Origin: Zonotrichia leucophrys gambelii
Taxonomy: Eukaryota > Chordata > Aves > Passeriformes > Passerellidae
DNA: 64,000 nucleotides
Assembly (NCBI RefSeq): GCF_028769735.1
Contig: NC_088186.1
Coordinates: 5,549,001-5,613,000, forward strand
Direction of reading: 5' to 3'
Shown: piece by piece, positions 12,301 through 24,200 of the stretch
Numbering within the stretch: position 1 is the stretch's first letter
Layout of the letters: each line of letters starts with the position of its first letter
Translations under genes and position numbers: made by a program
Notes under the pieces: generated by a model
Told to the model about the DNA's origin: nothing
Seen by the model: only the letters and a program-made list of their open reading frames with translations
Databases searched by the model: none

Positions 12301-13669
12301 ACCCCCGGGCAGTCTCAGGCTTGTACTGGGGCTACAGCGTCCGCCTGGCCTCCTGCCTGAGTGAGTATCCAGAGATTCCCTGCCTGGGCTTCCACACCAG
12401 TCCCAGGCCTACTGGCTGCACACATCTTTCCTAGAAATCTTGTCTGAAGGAGATGTGCACATTACACGTGCAGCCAGCAGTGATGTGGCAGTCAGATTTT
12501 AGGGCTGAAACAAGACATGAACCACCCAGTCACCCTCCAGGACTCTGCTCTGTAATTTCCACTCACTGCTGCTCCAATGGCAAGAGATGAGTTGATGCCC
12601 CTCTCTATTTCCAAGATAACTACATCCCACTCATTCACATCAGAGTCAGCAATCAAATTTGAGTTCAAGAGCCCTGGAAAATTCTTTTTGTATCTTCTGG
12701 TTGATTGGACCTTGTAGGAAAGACTGTAAGCTGTTAGAGGGTGGTTCCTGGCACCTGTCTTTGAGCTTTGAGGAAAAGGATGGGGGAGACTCTTGCAGCA
12801 AGGGAATTATGTGGGAAAGAGGAGTCATTCTGTCTCCAGCTGCACTTTAGGCACTGAAAGCAACTCTTGCTGCCACCACTCAACCATGGAGTGTTTCAGC
12901 CTGTCCAGAAGGCACACGGGTGAGGACATGGCAGCAGTAACCCCAAACTCTTTTCCAGGTGCTGTCTTTTCCGAGTGCCCATTCAAGGAAGGTTATGATC
13001 TCTCCATTGGCACCTCAGAGCGGGGCAGCTCCGTGGACCAGGTCACTCTGCCCTCCTTCAGGTTTGTGTCCTGCCTGCTTGGACCCACTCAGAGCTCCCA
13101 GTGAGGCTGGTGCAGGCAGCAGAGCAGGGGAAATACCTCAGAACAAGGCCAATTCTTTTCCTCTTTCTCTGCAGTTGGTAGCAGGGACTGTCACATTGGC
13201 CAGGTGCTGTGTGGCTCTGGTGGGGAGGCAGCTGCAGTGGCCACCATCAGCAACAGCCACAGCTCCCTGCTTCAGCAGCACACAGGAGCCTGGATGCAGA
13301 CCTGGGCAGTCTGCCTTCTCACCCTGTCCTTGTGCTCTCCCCAGGCATGCCCTTGTTGTATTTGGAGGCCTTGAGGGCTTGGAAGCTGGGGTTGATGTGG
13401 ACCCAAACCTGGAGGTCACCGACCCAAGCGTCTTGTTTGACTTCTACCTGAACACATGTCCCAGCCAAGGCAGCAGAACCATCCGGACTGAGGTAGGGCT
13501 GAGGGTGCTGGGTGTGCCCAGGGCAGTGCTGGGTGTCTGCCTGGGCAGTGCCACATGGCCCAGCTGGGCTCTGACTGCCCTGGCTCTGCTGCAGGAGGCA
13601 CTGCTGATCTCTCTGTCTGCGCTGAGACCACACATTGAGGAGGCTGTGAAGACACCCAAAGACAGCTGA
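9326..13669 (+). CDS. SPOUT1: SPOUT-domain RNA methyltransferase (CENP-32)
   Basis: Orthologue of human C9orf114/SPOUT1, a trefoil-knot SAM-dependent methyltransferase linked to 3-methyluridine in 28S rRNA and to centrosome or kinetochore integrity in mitosis. Coding exons: 9326-9373, 9485-9527, 9616-9735, 9994-10153, 10909-10998, 11109-11158, 11322-11452, 11855-11927, 12262-12360, 12959-13061, 13345-13492, 13595-13669. Junctions are in frame, giving 379 aa (human about 376). The first 70 residues are a charged, Lys/Arg/Glu-rich helical arm. The catalytic domain begins at HTLSVALPGSILNNAQ and continues through LAGQIARACAIFCVDEIVVF, NPLDSPHHMR, REGVVLDRP, GLYWGYSVRLA, GYDLSIGTSERG and HALVVFGGLEGLEAGVD; NTCPSQGSRTIRTEEALL-like sequence closes the knot. 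The ATG has a Kozak purine (A at -3) and sits at the promoter. Intron 4 carries a CR1 fragment. Confidence 0.96.
10190..10408 (+). mobile_element. CR1 LINE, truncated 3' end
   Basis: The sequence matches the other common form of the avian CR1 3' end: GGTTTCAGGAAGGAG, GTGAGGGTGGTGATGCCCTG, GGCACAGCTGTCCCAGAGAA, TGGAAGGTGTCCCTGCTCAT and a CCATTCTGTGATTCT tail. It is about 219 bp long, 5'-truncated and non-coding. It starts about 36 bp after the donor of SPOUT1 coding exon 4, in the sense orientation. Its sequence differs from the copy at 7967, so the two come from separate insertions. Confidence 0.92.
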
Positions 13670-13903
13670 GGGAAGGGAAACCACTGACCTTGCCCTTGGG
13701 GAGGCAGCTCTTCAAATGTGGGGTGCTGGGCAGGTCACTCCAGGAGCCAGGAGGGACCGAGGCACAGTGGGACTGGAGCTGTGCAGACCCAGGGACCCAG
13801 CATTGGAGCTGTAACACCTCAGCCCTGGAAGGGCAAAGGTGACCAAGATCAAAGAGAGACTCCTTTGAATACAATGGTCTCCCATAAGCATTTGCAGGCT
13901 CAT

Positions 13904-14240
13904 GTTAAAGCCACAGGTTATATAGATATCTATATATCACCCAGTCCAACTGCCCTTTTTTCTTTATATAGACTCCCTCTAGAATGTTCTCTTGTCTCCT
14001 ATTGGTGCTGGTTTATTGCAGTGCCCCACCCCTGTTGCCTCATTGGTTCCCCAGTTGGCAGCCCCTCCTCTACACCACTTGTGCTCAGTTCCCATTGGCC
14101 CTTAACCCACGGATCCATCCCTTTCCCCCCTTACAAACCCTGTGTCCTCAGCCCCATTTGGTCTCTGTCCCTGGACTCTCTACATTGCAATAAACTGTGT
14201 TTGGAGCTCCACACAAAGAGCTGTGTCTCACCTTATTCAT
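13904..14240 (+). mobile_element. Possible solo LTR of an endogenous retrovirus
   Basis: About 330 bp have the layout of a retroviral LTR: three ATTGG (reverse CCAAT) boxes at about 14002, 14042 and 14094, a degenerate TATA-like CCCTTACAAACCC, then GTGTCCTCAG, an AATAAA at 14189, and a GT-rich stretch. It directly follows unrelated 3' UTR sequence. I could not define TG...CA ends or a target-site duplication and see no internal viral genes, so it may instead be ordinary 3' UTR. Confidence 0.42.
14189..14194 (+). terminator. Candidate SPOUT1 poly(A) signal (AATAAA)
   Basis: This is the first canonical hexamer after the SPOUT1 stop, 520 bp downstream, followed by the GT-rich CTGTGTTTGGAG. It lies inside the LTR-like stretch, so the host gene may be using a signal supplied by that element. 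Confidence 0.6.
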
Positions 14241-14849
14241 CAGCAGTTTAAGCAAGCTCTGGGCTGTGGGAGTGCAGGTGGCTCACAGAGGCTGGTTCTG
14301 GACACAGCTCAACACCCAGCCAGGCATTCACTGCTCTGGGAGCCCAGGTCTGTGCCCTCCTGCCTGTGTGGTCCAGCCAAGGGCTGGTTGCTGCTTCCCA
14401 GCAGCTGGCACAAGCCTGGCAGCAGACTTGGTCTCAGCAACTCGGACATCAGGGTGGGAATAAAGCTGTGTGGAACCTCAGCTGCTGCGAAATCCAGGTG
14501 TGTGTCTGGATTCCAGGCAGTGCCTCTGCAGTGATGTGGCCTTCAGACTGAAACAAAGTCAGAACTTATGCCAAGAAGCTGTTCCTGCCTCAGCCTGACT
14601 TCCCCCAGCCCCCCTTCAAGGCTTCATCTTTCCCAACAGCAGGAAGGGCTGGAGCTTCAATTGAGCCTCAGCACTAAACACATCATCTCATTACAGTCTG
14701 CCTCTGTCTGTGATGCCTTAAGCTCTGCCTACAGTGAGCTCAGACAGGAAAGCAGCTGGAAAAGTTGGCTCCATCCTCCCCTCCTCCTGCTGAGATATTC
14801 AGAGCTTTGGTGAGAGCAGATAAGAAACAATATCATGGGTGTTCAAAAC

Positions 14850-14855
14850 TTTACT
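14850..14855 (-). terminator. Weak candidate ENDOG poly(A) signal (AGTAAA)
   Basis: On the minus strand this reads AGTAAA, an accepted but weak variant, about 400 bp past the ENDOG stop. I found no AATAAA or ATTAAA on that strand before the SPOUT1 tail. Support is positional only. Confidence 0.25.
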
Positions 14856-15258
14856 GCTAAAACCATCTTCTGAAAGAAAACAATTGTACAGTTCTTTGGC
14901 CTCGGGAAGGCAGGAACTTCTCCTCTCCTCCCTTGGCACTCACCTTGCTCCCCTCCTTCCCTGCTAAACAGCAACTGCTGACTTCCCTTTCTGCCTGAGT
15001 GAGCCTCACACAACTCCAAGGCAGCAGTGGATTAGGAGCAAATCCTAGAGAGCAACTTCAGTGTCAGGTGCCCCTGAGCCTCCTGCAGGACCACTCTGGA
15101 GCCCTGCTGTGTGTCTGTGTTTCAGTCAGACACAAGGGGAACAGTGGAGAGAAGCACAGGTTTGAATCTGAATTCCCACATTTACAACTGCACAAGGAAT
15201 TCTGCAGGTGATTGCCAGTCCCTTGCCAGGAGTTACCTGTACTTGTTCTAGTCAGGGG

Positions 15259-17228
15259 TCACTGCTTTCCAGCTGTGATGGCTTTCAAGTTACTTGTTCT
15301 CCTGAGGATGTTTGGGACAAAGAGGAGCCCTGAGGCTCTCTCAATGCTCTCAATGGGAACCAGGAACCGTTCCAGGGGGATTTTATCATCCACAGGGCTG
15401 TTGGGCATCACGTAGGAGCGCAACTCAATCTCCCCACTCTCCTTTTCCAAGATGAGCACCTTGAAGAAATGGGTGGGGACAGCCACGTTGTTCTTCCCAA
15501 TCACCTGGTACTTCACGTACATCTTCCCATCGGCCTCCATCCTGCACCAACAGCAACAGCCCAGGTTAGCTCTGGTTTGGGGTCACTCCATCCCCTCAGT
15601 CCTCCAAGGCCCCTAAGTAAAACCCCACCCACAGCAGGCAGCAGCTCTGCCTCTGCCACAGGGCTGTAAAACAGGGCTGGGGCAGAGGCCATGGTGAGGG
15701 TGAGCTGAGCATTGGGGCCGCTCCCAAATCCCCTCCCTGCTGGCTCTTTAACAGACTTTCCAAGCTACTTCCTGCTGCTGAAGAGATCGCAACATGAGAC
15801 AGCTGCTCTTTGGTGCTACGTGGAGATCTCTGAAAATAAAGTTAAGTGGAGAAGCAGTCCATGACATTGAACCTGAAAGCTTTATTCTGCAGGGATGGGG
15901 TCTGCAGTCTAATCTGGTAATCAGCTAATCTACTAAATTGTTAAGGACTGCAAAAACAAGCTGGTTATACTGCAGCTCAGCAATCCCACTTGACTCATGA
16001 AATAATGATCTTGATGGCAAATACATAAACTAATCCTAAACCTAATCAGGTACCTTTCCACAGAACCTCTGTGCACAGCTGGTCTCACCTACTGAGGGCC
16101 CTTAGTAGATCCCTCCTGGTCCCTCAGCCTGTTTTCCTTTGCCAGCACAATGCATCTTTTTGGTGCCAGTCCAGCTCAGCCCTCGTGTTTACCTGGGCAG
16201 GAAGAGGGGTCCTGTGCAGACGTAGACATTCCTGTTGTTTTTTGCCAAGCTCCTGCAGTACTTCTCAAGGTTATTCCAGGCATTCTGGTTTAAATGAGGA
16301 TTCTAGAAACACAACCAGTAGTCAGTTGCTGGGGTATTTCCTCACTGTTTTAGAGTAACACATCTCACAGAGCCCCAAGCACTTTCCATACCAGATCTCC
16401 ACTATCACCTGTGCTTTGGGAGCAGTGATGGCCTGGTTTGCACACCAAGGACAGGACCCATTGCTTAAGGCTGCAAGTTTTAGCAAGTGAGCATCTAATT
16501 GTTTAATTCTGCTCCTGAGAGGAGCTGCACTGAACGGGCTTGAGAGGCACTCACAGGCAGGTGCATTTGCAGGATCCCTGATGTTAAATCTATCAGTAAA
16601 TCGGCACCTCCGAGTGCCTCCGGCCCCTCTCTGCCTGAACTGCTGCAGGCACAAACGCAGCGGCTCTCCCGGGGCTTTCCCGCAGGGAGCAGCGCCTGCC
16701 CTGAGCGCGGGCAGCCTCGGGCCGTACCTGCGGGGCGATGTTGCTCAGGTAGAACGTGTCCTTCATGGCCTTCTGGCTCCACCGGTGGTTGGCGGCGGCC
16801 GCCAGGTGCCCGCGGTCGAAGCCGCTGCCGCGGTAGTCGGCGTTGGTGGCGCGGTGATATTCGTGCACCGAGTCGTCCTCCTGGAAGTCGCAGGCGGCGC
16901 GGTCGGAAGCGCCGCTGAGCGTGTCCCGGTTGAGCTGCTCGATGACCCAGAGCGCGCTGCGGCTCCGCGGGTCGTAGCACAGCACGTAGGACTCGCGGCT
17001 CCGCAGCTGCGCCAGCCCGGGCAGCCCGTACTTGCTCAGCTCGGTGCGCACCGAGCCCGGCGGCGCGGGCAGGCTGGCCGCCGCCACGGCGGGCAGCACG
17101 GGCAGGCGGGCCAGCAGCCCCTCGGCCGCATCGCCCCGCTCCCGGTGCTCCCGGTGCTCCCAGCGGGCGAGGGCCGCCCCCAGCCCCGCGCCCACCGCCA
17201 GCGGCAGCACCCACCGGGCCCGCAGCAT
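15259..17228 (-). CDS. ENDOG: Endonuclease G, mitochondrial
   Basis: Sugar-nonspecific DNA/RNA nuclease of the beta-beta-alpha-metal family, held in the mitochondrial intermembrane space and released to the nucleus in apoptosis; also implicated in paternal mtDNA loss. Exons on the minus strand: 17228-16728, 16302-16193, 15541-15259, all in frame, 297 aa, the same length I recall for human. The N-terminus (MLRARWVLPLAVGAGLGAAL) is a basic, hydrophobic targeting and membrane segment. The catalytic DRGH motif lies at 138-141 with His141 as general base. ANHRWSQKAMKDTFYLSN supplies the metal-binding Asn and helix, and the C-terminus ends ERASGLLFVPNIL then a Leu-Lys-Ala-Ile-Thr-Ala-Gly tail. The start is chosen because it gives the family N-terminus with G at -3; the longer upstream frame is GC-rich leader. 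Exon 1 is extremely GC-rich. Confidence 0.97.
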
Positions 17229-17387
17229 GGCCGCTACCCCGCGCGGCCGGCCCCGCCTTAAACGGGCCGCGGCCCAGCCCCGGGTGGCCGCGCTGCGCCA
17301 GGGACATCGCCGCTTTAAGGGGGAGCGCGCACAGCGATGCCGGGGCCGCCGTCCTGAGGAACGGCCCCGGACCCAGAGAGCGGGCGG
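17229..17387 (-). promoter_or_regulatory. ENDOG CpG-island promoter
   Basis: The 160 bp before the ENDOG start are very rich in CpG and continue the island that covers exon 1. GC-box-like CCCCGCC occurs next to the start codon. No TATA box at a useful distance was seen. The transcription start itself cannot be placed from sequence. Confidence 0.55.
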
Positions 17388-17456
17388 GGACACCGCGGAC
17401 ACCGAGGACACGGACACCGCGGACACCGGGGACACGGCACACGGACACCGGGGACA
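17388..17456. repeat. GGACACCG-type short tandem repeat
   Basis: Eight or so imperfect copies of a 6- to 9-bp unit built on GGACAC (GGACACCGC, GGACACCGA, GGACACGGACACC) run without a gap. It sits about 160 bp upstream of the ENDOG start within the promoter island. Confidence 0.85.
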
Positions 17457-20400
17457 AGGTCACCCTTGCCCACCGCCACCCACAGCGCTCGCAGGAGCGG
17501 TGGCACCCGTGCCGCGTATTCCTGGGGAAGGCAAAGCAAACCCACGGCGGAAAGGAGAAGGCGCAGGAGGAGCCGGGCTGGCTCCCCAGGGCTCTCTGTC
17601 ACACCTGCGGCCCCAGTCCGAGTCACACCGACAGGAGAGGTTTGCACAGACATCCGTTTAGTTAAAGGAAACCTTACAAAAATAGTGTTTGAAAAAAAGA
17701 AGCGTAAAAGAAGGAGTTTTAGAGTGATGAAACGTTCACTACACCATTTTCTGGCAGTTCTTCGCAAATAAAGTGGAAAAAAATAAGTGTTATCTGTTCC
17801 TTTCTTTGGGGAAAGGGCATTTTAGAAGATTGCTCCAAACAGCTAAAACAAAGCCACTGACATTCCCTAAGGAAAATCAGCCTCTGATTCCCAAACACCC
17901 CAGACTCCCCCAAAACAACTTCTGGCCTTCACTCTGTTCAATGCCAAAGTGTGAATAATTCTAGGTGGAGTCACAAAATTCAAACTCAAAATCAATCTCC
18001 CGAGTGACCACCACCAGCAGCCTGATCCACCTCACTGGCAAAGCCACCAAGTTCCACAAAGCTTGAACTCCAGTGGGGTGCAGGCAGAAGAGACCTTTCC
18101 TTCCCAGGGAAAACTCATCTCTTCCACATCCAGCAGTGTCCTGGTTTCCCTCCCAGCTGCAGGTGATTTCCCTTTCCCCTGTCTGGCAGTAGTCCTGCCT
18201 GTGAGGAACACATGGTAGGATCTATTTAAACATTCTCTGTGAGATAAAGGGTCCCCAAGGCACCCCAGAGTAACACCTCCCACCCCAAAGATCAGCTCTT
18301 TCAGCAGGTCAGGATTGTAAGAAAGCAGAAGCAGAAACATCTCAAGGCTGGAACAGGTGTTACTTGACCACACAAGTAAGGAAACACCAGTTAAGTATTG
18401 TCTCACTTCAAAAACAACAAAAATAAATCACCAAAAACCTTTCAGGAATGAAGCCAAGGGGAACGTGAGGAGATTTAAAAGCTGCTAAAAGGTTAAGACT
18501 TTCTTTTGTCCCCTCAGAAAATCTGCTTTTGCTCTTAAAGAAAGGAGAAAGTCTTGGAATAAAGAAATAGCTGTCTCAAGACAATGAAAAGTACCACTCC
18601 TTTCAACAGCAGGACAGAAGTTCTACCACACAGGAAGGAAATAAGCAGGAATAAAAAACAGCTTTTTATGTATGGAACAGCCTGTCTGGACGTTTCAAAC
18701 TTGTTGCAAGCTCTCCCCACAGAACTCAATAGGTTTGGCAGCCATAGTTTGGATAAGGCTACAGAATTTATCCCAGAGATCCTTTCCAGCAGCAAAATCT
18801 CCCATTGCATCCCTTTAAACCACTGCAAACGCCTTCCAAAAGCCCTCACTGTCACCCCCTGAAGCAAGGTGACAGAACACAAGCCTTTGGAAGGGAGAAA
18901 GCACCACACCTGTGCTGCCACCTCCCCTGTGCCCTCCCCAGTGGGATGTCACCCCCTGGGCCCAAAATAATGCTGAAAACATGTACAAGTTCATTTCCAA
19001 CTAATGCTTCCATCCTGATTTGCCTGCTCTCTCCTCAGGTTACTTTAAGGACATTCCAGCTGCTCAGAGCAGGAACACTCATGGGTGGTCCCTGGTGCCA
19101 GTAAGAAATTCCAGCATAAGGAAACCCTGCAGGTGCCAGGGGATCCCAGAAGGAACAGCCCAGCAAAGGATTCAGGGTGATGAGAGCAGAGTTTGTGCAT
19201 GGAATGGGAAAGCTGCAGTATTTACAGAAGTGTTTGGAGCAGGTAAATTCTGCCTCCTAAGAGTGGGGCCCCGTGGTTTTACATTTGTACAGAACCTCCC
19301 AGGGGGCTCTGACCACACCAGGTCTGGCCAAAAGCCTCCCTAGGGCAGGTACCCAAGAGCTGTAAGACCACCTGGAACAGCTCAGAACATCCATCCAGTG
19401 GCCAGAGCAGCCAGGATGCTTCACCACACTGCTGTCCTGGTCTACCTGTCCCATTTTTCTTGGAGGAAAACCATACCCTCAAGAAAAGATTGCAGCACAG
19501 AGGGATACTGTTGCCACAGGTATTAATTACAGATTGCTTTAAACCTTAAATTGCTCTTGCACCACAGCAGCAACACATTTCTGCACAAGTGGTACTTGAG
19601 CATCTCCTCAAGAGGCAGAGAGTGCCTGGGATTGCCAATAAGAACATGGGAACGTGCACCAACCTGTCCTCCCATCTCCCCACACACCTTGGTGAGAATG
19701 ACAGCAGCCTGTGAAGGCTTTCAGTGAAGGAAATAACACCAGGAAAAAAAGCTGAAGGCTGCCAGCATCCCTCCTGCTAGGGCAAGTCTAGGCCAGCAGC
19801 AGCTTAAGCAGATCTTACAAAGACTGACTGACCTTTAACAAATCAACACCCATAAATACCAAAGGCTGCAGTGTCCAACAGCAGAGGTGAGCCAGCACAG
19901 CACAGAAAGAAAGGGAAAAGCATTTTGGATTAGTGTTCACTCAAGAGCTTCTGCACCACACAAGCACCTGGGTGCTGGCAGTTTCTCTCTCTGAGGATCA
20001 GGGTTTCTGCTCAGCTCAGCACTGTGCAGGGCAGTTCTCCCTGTGCTTTGTCTCAGTCCCTGTTCACCTGAGCCCACTGGACCATATCCAAGGTGCAGCA
20101 GTTTCCCTCTCAGAGGAACAAGTGTCCAGCTCAGGGCTGTGACTGCAGCAGGACCAGGACAGAACATGGATCAGCCAGCTCATGACAGATGCCTGTGTGC
20201 CTGCTGGATTGTGCTAGAGAGGGACTCTTATTGCAGATCAGAACTGTCTCTTCCTGGCAAGGAGTACTGTGAGACAATAGCAAGGTTACTGTGACCAGAC
20301 CTTAAAGGGAGTAGTATTATTTAAGCCACTGAGGCAGAAAACTCCAGTTGTGTGCCTGTATAAATCCCTAAATACATCTGTCTTCATTGCACATGATTAG

Positions 20401-21253
20401 GTGTCCATTTCTTGTGTTTCAGAATCCTGATTGTAGCTGGATATGCTCCAGTTCAGAGCAGCATGAGGCCTCCCTGCTCTAAGGCTGTGTGTAGTAAGGC
20501 TTGACTTGGAACTACACTTCAGAGGGGGGTTAAAACCACCACAATGTTGCTTTCAAGGACACCTGGTTGATAAGGCAGTTCTGGATTCAGGCAGTTTGGG
20601 TGCACAAAGCCACCAGCTGTCACCGTGTCCTCCCACCTCAGCTTCCCAAGTCTCTTTCCCAGTCAAAGGAGTGCAAACTGCCAGGTGACCTTCAGCAGAA
20701 AGTGATGCAATCTTCTTCTTCTTCACACGCCTCAGGGATGGCCAAGTGCAGACACGAGAGAGGAGAATCCAGAATCCACTTGAATGGCAGAATGTGTGAC
20801 TTCACTGGAATACATTCTATTCACAGGAGGAAGATCCTTCTATCCTCACCCACCAAAATTCACTGGACTTAAGTCTGTCCTTTCCCCATCAGAAGTTACT
20901 CCATGTGTTACTTCCACGATACAGGAGTCCATCCCTTCAGGGATATGCAGACAGAAGGTTTCTTTCTCCCCAAACTCAAAGTCATTACAAAAAAAGATAC
21001 AAAGAACTGCTTTTGGCAGCAAAGAGGCATTTGAGATGTGGAAAAATCTGGAGTGCAGGACCCAAGTAGATAGGGAAGTAATCAGTCCTTGACCTAATAA
21101 ATAGAGTAGAAGTCTTCAAGGTGGCCAGTAGTTCTAACAAAACCTGAAATCTTGCAGAGACCAGTAGGAGCTTTAGTGCATCACACTGCAAGGGGCCATC
21201 TCCCAGGATCCACTGCCACACAGTTCTCTGACACCTTTTGTTAGGCCCATGGA
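17457..21253. other. TBC1D13-ENDOG spacer with TBC1D13 3' UTR
   Basis: TBC1D13 ends at 21254 and ENDOG begins at 17228 on the same strand, so this 3.8 kb must hold the TBC1D13 3' UTR. I found no canonical minus-strand poly(A) hexamer in it. A + strand AATAAA at 17767-17772 follows no recognisable + strand gene. No exon of a known family, RNA gene or mobile element is visible. Confidence 0.5.
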
Positions 21254-24200
21254 CTATTTGGAATCTTGAAGTTCCTTTGCCTTCTTCAAAATCAGATGAA
21301 CATCAGAGATGGGATAATCCTATGGCAAAGGAGCAAAGGCATTTCAGTGACTTCCCAGCATTCTTAAAACAGATTGTTTTGTTTTGTTTAAGCAAGGCAA
21401 ACCTTGACAACAAAGTTCTTGGCCTATTATAACATACAGCCATGTTCAGTTACTCCTTTAACAGCGACAGTTTCCTGTTTTGTAACTGATCAAACTTCAA
21501 CAGCCTTCCAGAAGGTTTGTTGATGTTTTATTTTTTTCACTTTGTCCTCCAAGGGCACAGTAACCTGGCCTGACACAGGGCTTTGTCTCATGCCAGAGAG
21601 CCTTATCAAAGCCAGTATCTGGCACAGCCCAAAGCAGGAACTGGCAGAACGTGAGATATCCAACTGTGCAGTGCAGGCATTTCCAACCTAAGGCTCTCAC
21701 AGATCTCAGAACTGAACAAAACCCTCTGGCCAAAAAATTTAGCAGTGTTACATAAGGTTTCACAGCTTTGCTTGAAATTATTCAATTTTTTTTTTTTTGC
21801 AAACCAAAGGAACATTAGAAACCTCCAATCTATGATAATTTCTCTGGAGGGTAGAAAGGGCGCATATGCTAAAGACTCCCACTGATCCCTGCAGATTTTC
21901 CTGCAAGCAAACATCACAAATGTGGTTCTTATCTTGAACCAGGCATACTCTCCCACCCTCTCACATACTGTCATCCTCTCTCACAGCACTATTTTAAGAC
22001 TTTTCCAATTGCTCTCTGCACCCACTCCAGTTAATTCTTACCTGTAGCAGCCTCATGTTCAGAGTGAAGTCTCCTTCCAGCAACTGATCCCGGATGAGTC
22101 TGAAAGACGGAAATTATTCCAGCTATTTCTGACTCTTTACAAAAAAAACTTTAAACCCGACAACCTCTTCACCAGCTGCCCTCCACATGCCTAGAGAGGA
22201 CTCCTGGATCCATGGAAGAGAAGAGGAGGAAGGCAGTGTGTGTGTACTTACGTCAGCATGGCACAGCAGACGAGCAGCAGGAAGTCGAAGCGCTTGTCGT
22301 CGGCGAAGAGCGAGTCCCAGATGCGGATGACATCTGGCAGCAGGAACTCTTGGGACAAGAGCAACGTCAGCCAGCGGAAGGCAAAGAACTGGGGTTTGAT
22401 GTTCTGTTCTTGCTGTCAGACAGGCACCAGGCAAACAATGAGTACGTGCTCCCGGGCAGCTCCCTACAGGCAAGAGATCACCCCATGTTTCCATCCCTGT
22501 CTCCTCCCCAGTGCTGCTCTAAGCTCCCAGCTCATCCTGCAGCAGCAGGGAAACCTCTGCATCCTTTGGAGGCTCCCCCATTCAGCCTTGACTGAGAGAT
22601 TTGCAGTGCAGCCACACTCCACACCTCCAGCCAAGCCAGAAAATGCTCCTCTATCCACAACATGGAGTAAAGGAAGCTTTTCTCCCTAAAGGCTCTATCT
22701 GTGTTCTGTTAAACCTGCCAAGTAATTTTAAAGTTCCCATTTCAACAGTATTTTATCTGCAAAGCTGCAGCCCTCCCCCGCTAGCACAGGCACTGTTTGT
22801 CAGGATTTCCTCTCCTTTCCAGAACCCTTGTATTTATGAAAAGGTTTACTATTCACAAAGATAAAAAAAAATGGAACAGAGTTCACACTGATGGTCAGTA
22901 AAATATGCTGTAAGCACCTTTAGCCTGAAGTTTTCCTGTTTTCTGATGTTAAATCCAACATAGCCTAAGTTTAACCAAGGTCAAACAAGCTCAGGATTCT
23001 GCTGATATTCTTAAGGACCAGCTGCTGCATGGCCAAGACCATTTCCTGCCAGCCAAACATTAAGCAGTTTTTCTCCCCACTGGATCTGCTACCAGCCAAC
23101 ACTGTGGGCTGTGTCACTGTGCTGACAAACCATCTTCTGGATTATAGAAGAAACATATCCTGACTTTTCTAGATGGAAAAAAACCTCATTGTAATTTGGT
23201 CAAGGTTGCAGTAACAAGAATAGCTTTCCCTTCCAAAGTCTCCTTGCACTTTCACACCAAATGGACTATAAGACTGGAGATGTTTGTAATGAGAGCTGCC
23301 TTCTGTGTTCTACAAAACTCACACAAACTCAAAGCAGCTGGAAACCTTTGGATGAAAGGGAACAGTATAATTTGGCCAGTGGGATCATCCAGCTCACTGG
23401 ATTTCACTTCTCCTTTGGAATGTGCTTCATGGAGTTTAAGTCAGTAATGTCAGGGCAGCACTGGAAATAGAAGTGTGTGTGCGCAGTGTGGGGGATGTTT
23501 TTTGTTTTGTTCTTAAAAGCAGAAACAATTTCTGTAGCCTGGAATGCTGAAGAGCTCTACAGCAAAACTCATGTTTTGATGTCTACAAGAGAGTAAAAAC
23601 TCCAGCTCCAGCTATGCAGGTGACCAAGGATCATGGCCAAGTCCCTTCAGACTCCCAGCTGGCAGCTGTGCAACAACCACAGTTTGCTTTCAGAGGCAGG
23701 CAGGGGAGGAAGCCTTGCTGTGTCAGCTCACTCTGGGCTCACTCCAAGAGGCTGTTTCAGCTCTCAGGTACGAGTCTCTCTGCCCTACAGCAAAGCCCTT
23801 CGTGCACTCTGTGTTCCACTCAAGCAGTTTAACAAAACTGACGTTCATGTGCACTGTTAATCCACTCCTCACATCCCACCCAAGACCCAGAGAAACACCT
23901 GGCTCCTCACCAGTTTCAAATACAGCTCCACATCTTTTTCCTTCAGGGTGGAGTACACCTTCTCCATTTTGTAGGTAATACCACACTGAGAATCATCCAG
24001 GCTCTTAATGAAGTTGTCCCGAATTTCAGCCATTAGATTGGTAAAGCAGAAAAATGTGTCTGCTTCAGCATGTTCTGGGGAAAGAAAAGAACAACATGGG
24101 AGAATAGAGGAAGCCTCACTGAGAGAGGTACAGAGCTGTAAAATTGTCCTTGTTCCATATCTGGTTGCTGTATTGGATCTGAGGTGTAGATCCCACCAGA

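Larger units (their letters stand above)
13670..15258. other. Convergent 3' ends of SPOUT1 (+) and ENDOG (-)
   Basis: The two genes face each other tail to tail over 1.6 kb. The SPOUT1 side carries an LTR-like stretch with AATAAA at 14189. The ENDOG side is 3' UTR with no canonical poly(A) hexamer that I could find. A second + strand AATAAA lies at 14459-14464. No additional gene is visible. Confidence 0.6.

Noticed and set aside
16581..17463. Long + strand frame of 226 codons and longer minus frames over ENDOG exon 1
   Set aside because: They are shadows of a very GC-rich coding exon; only the frame starting at 17228 carries the DRGH nuclease sequence.
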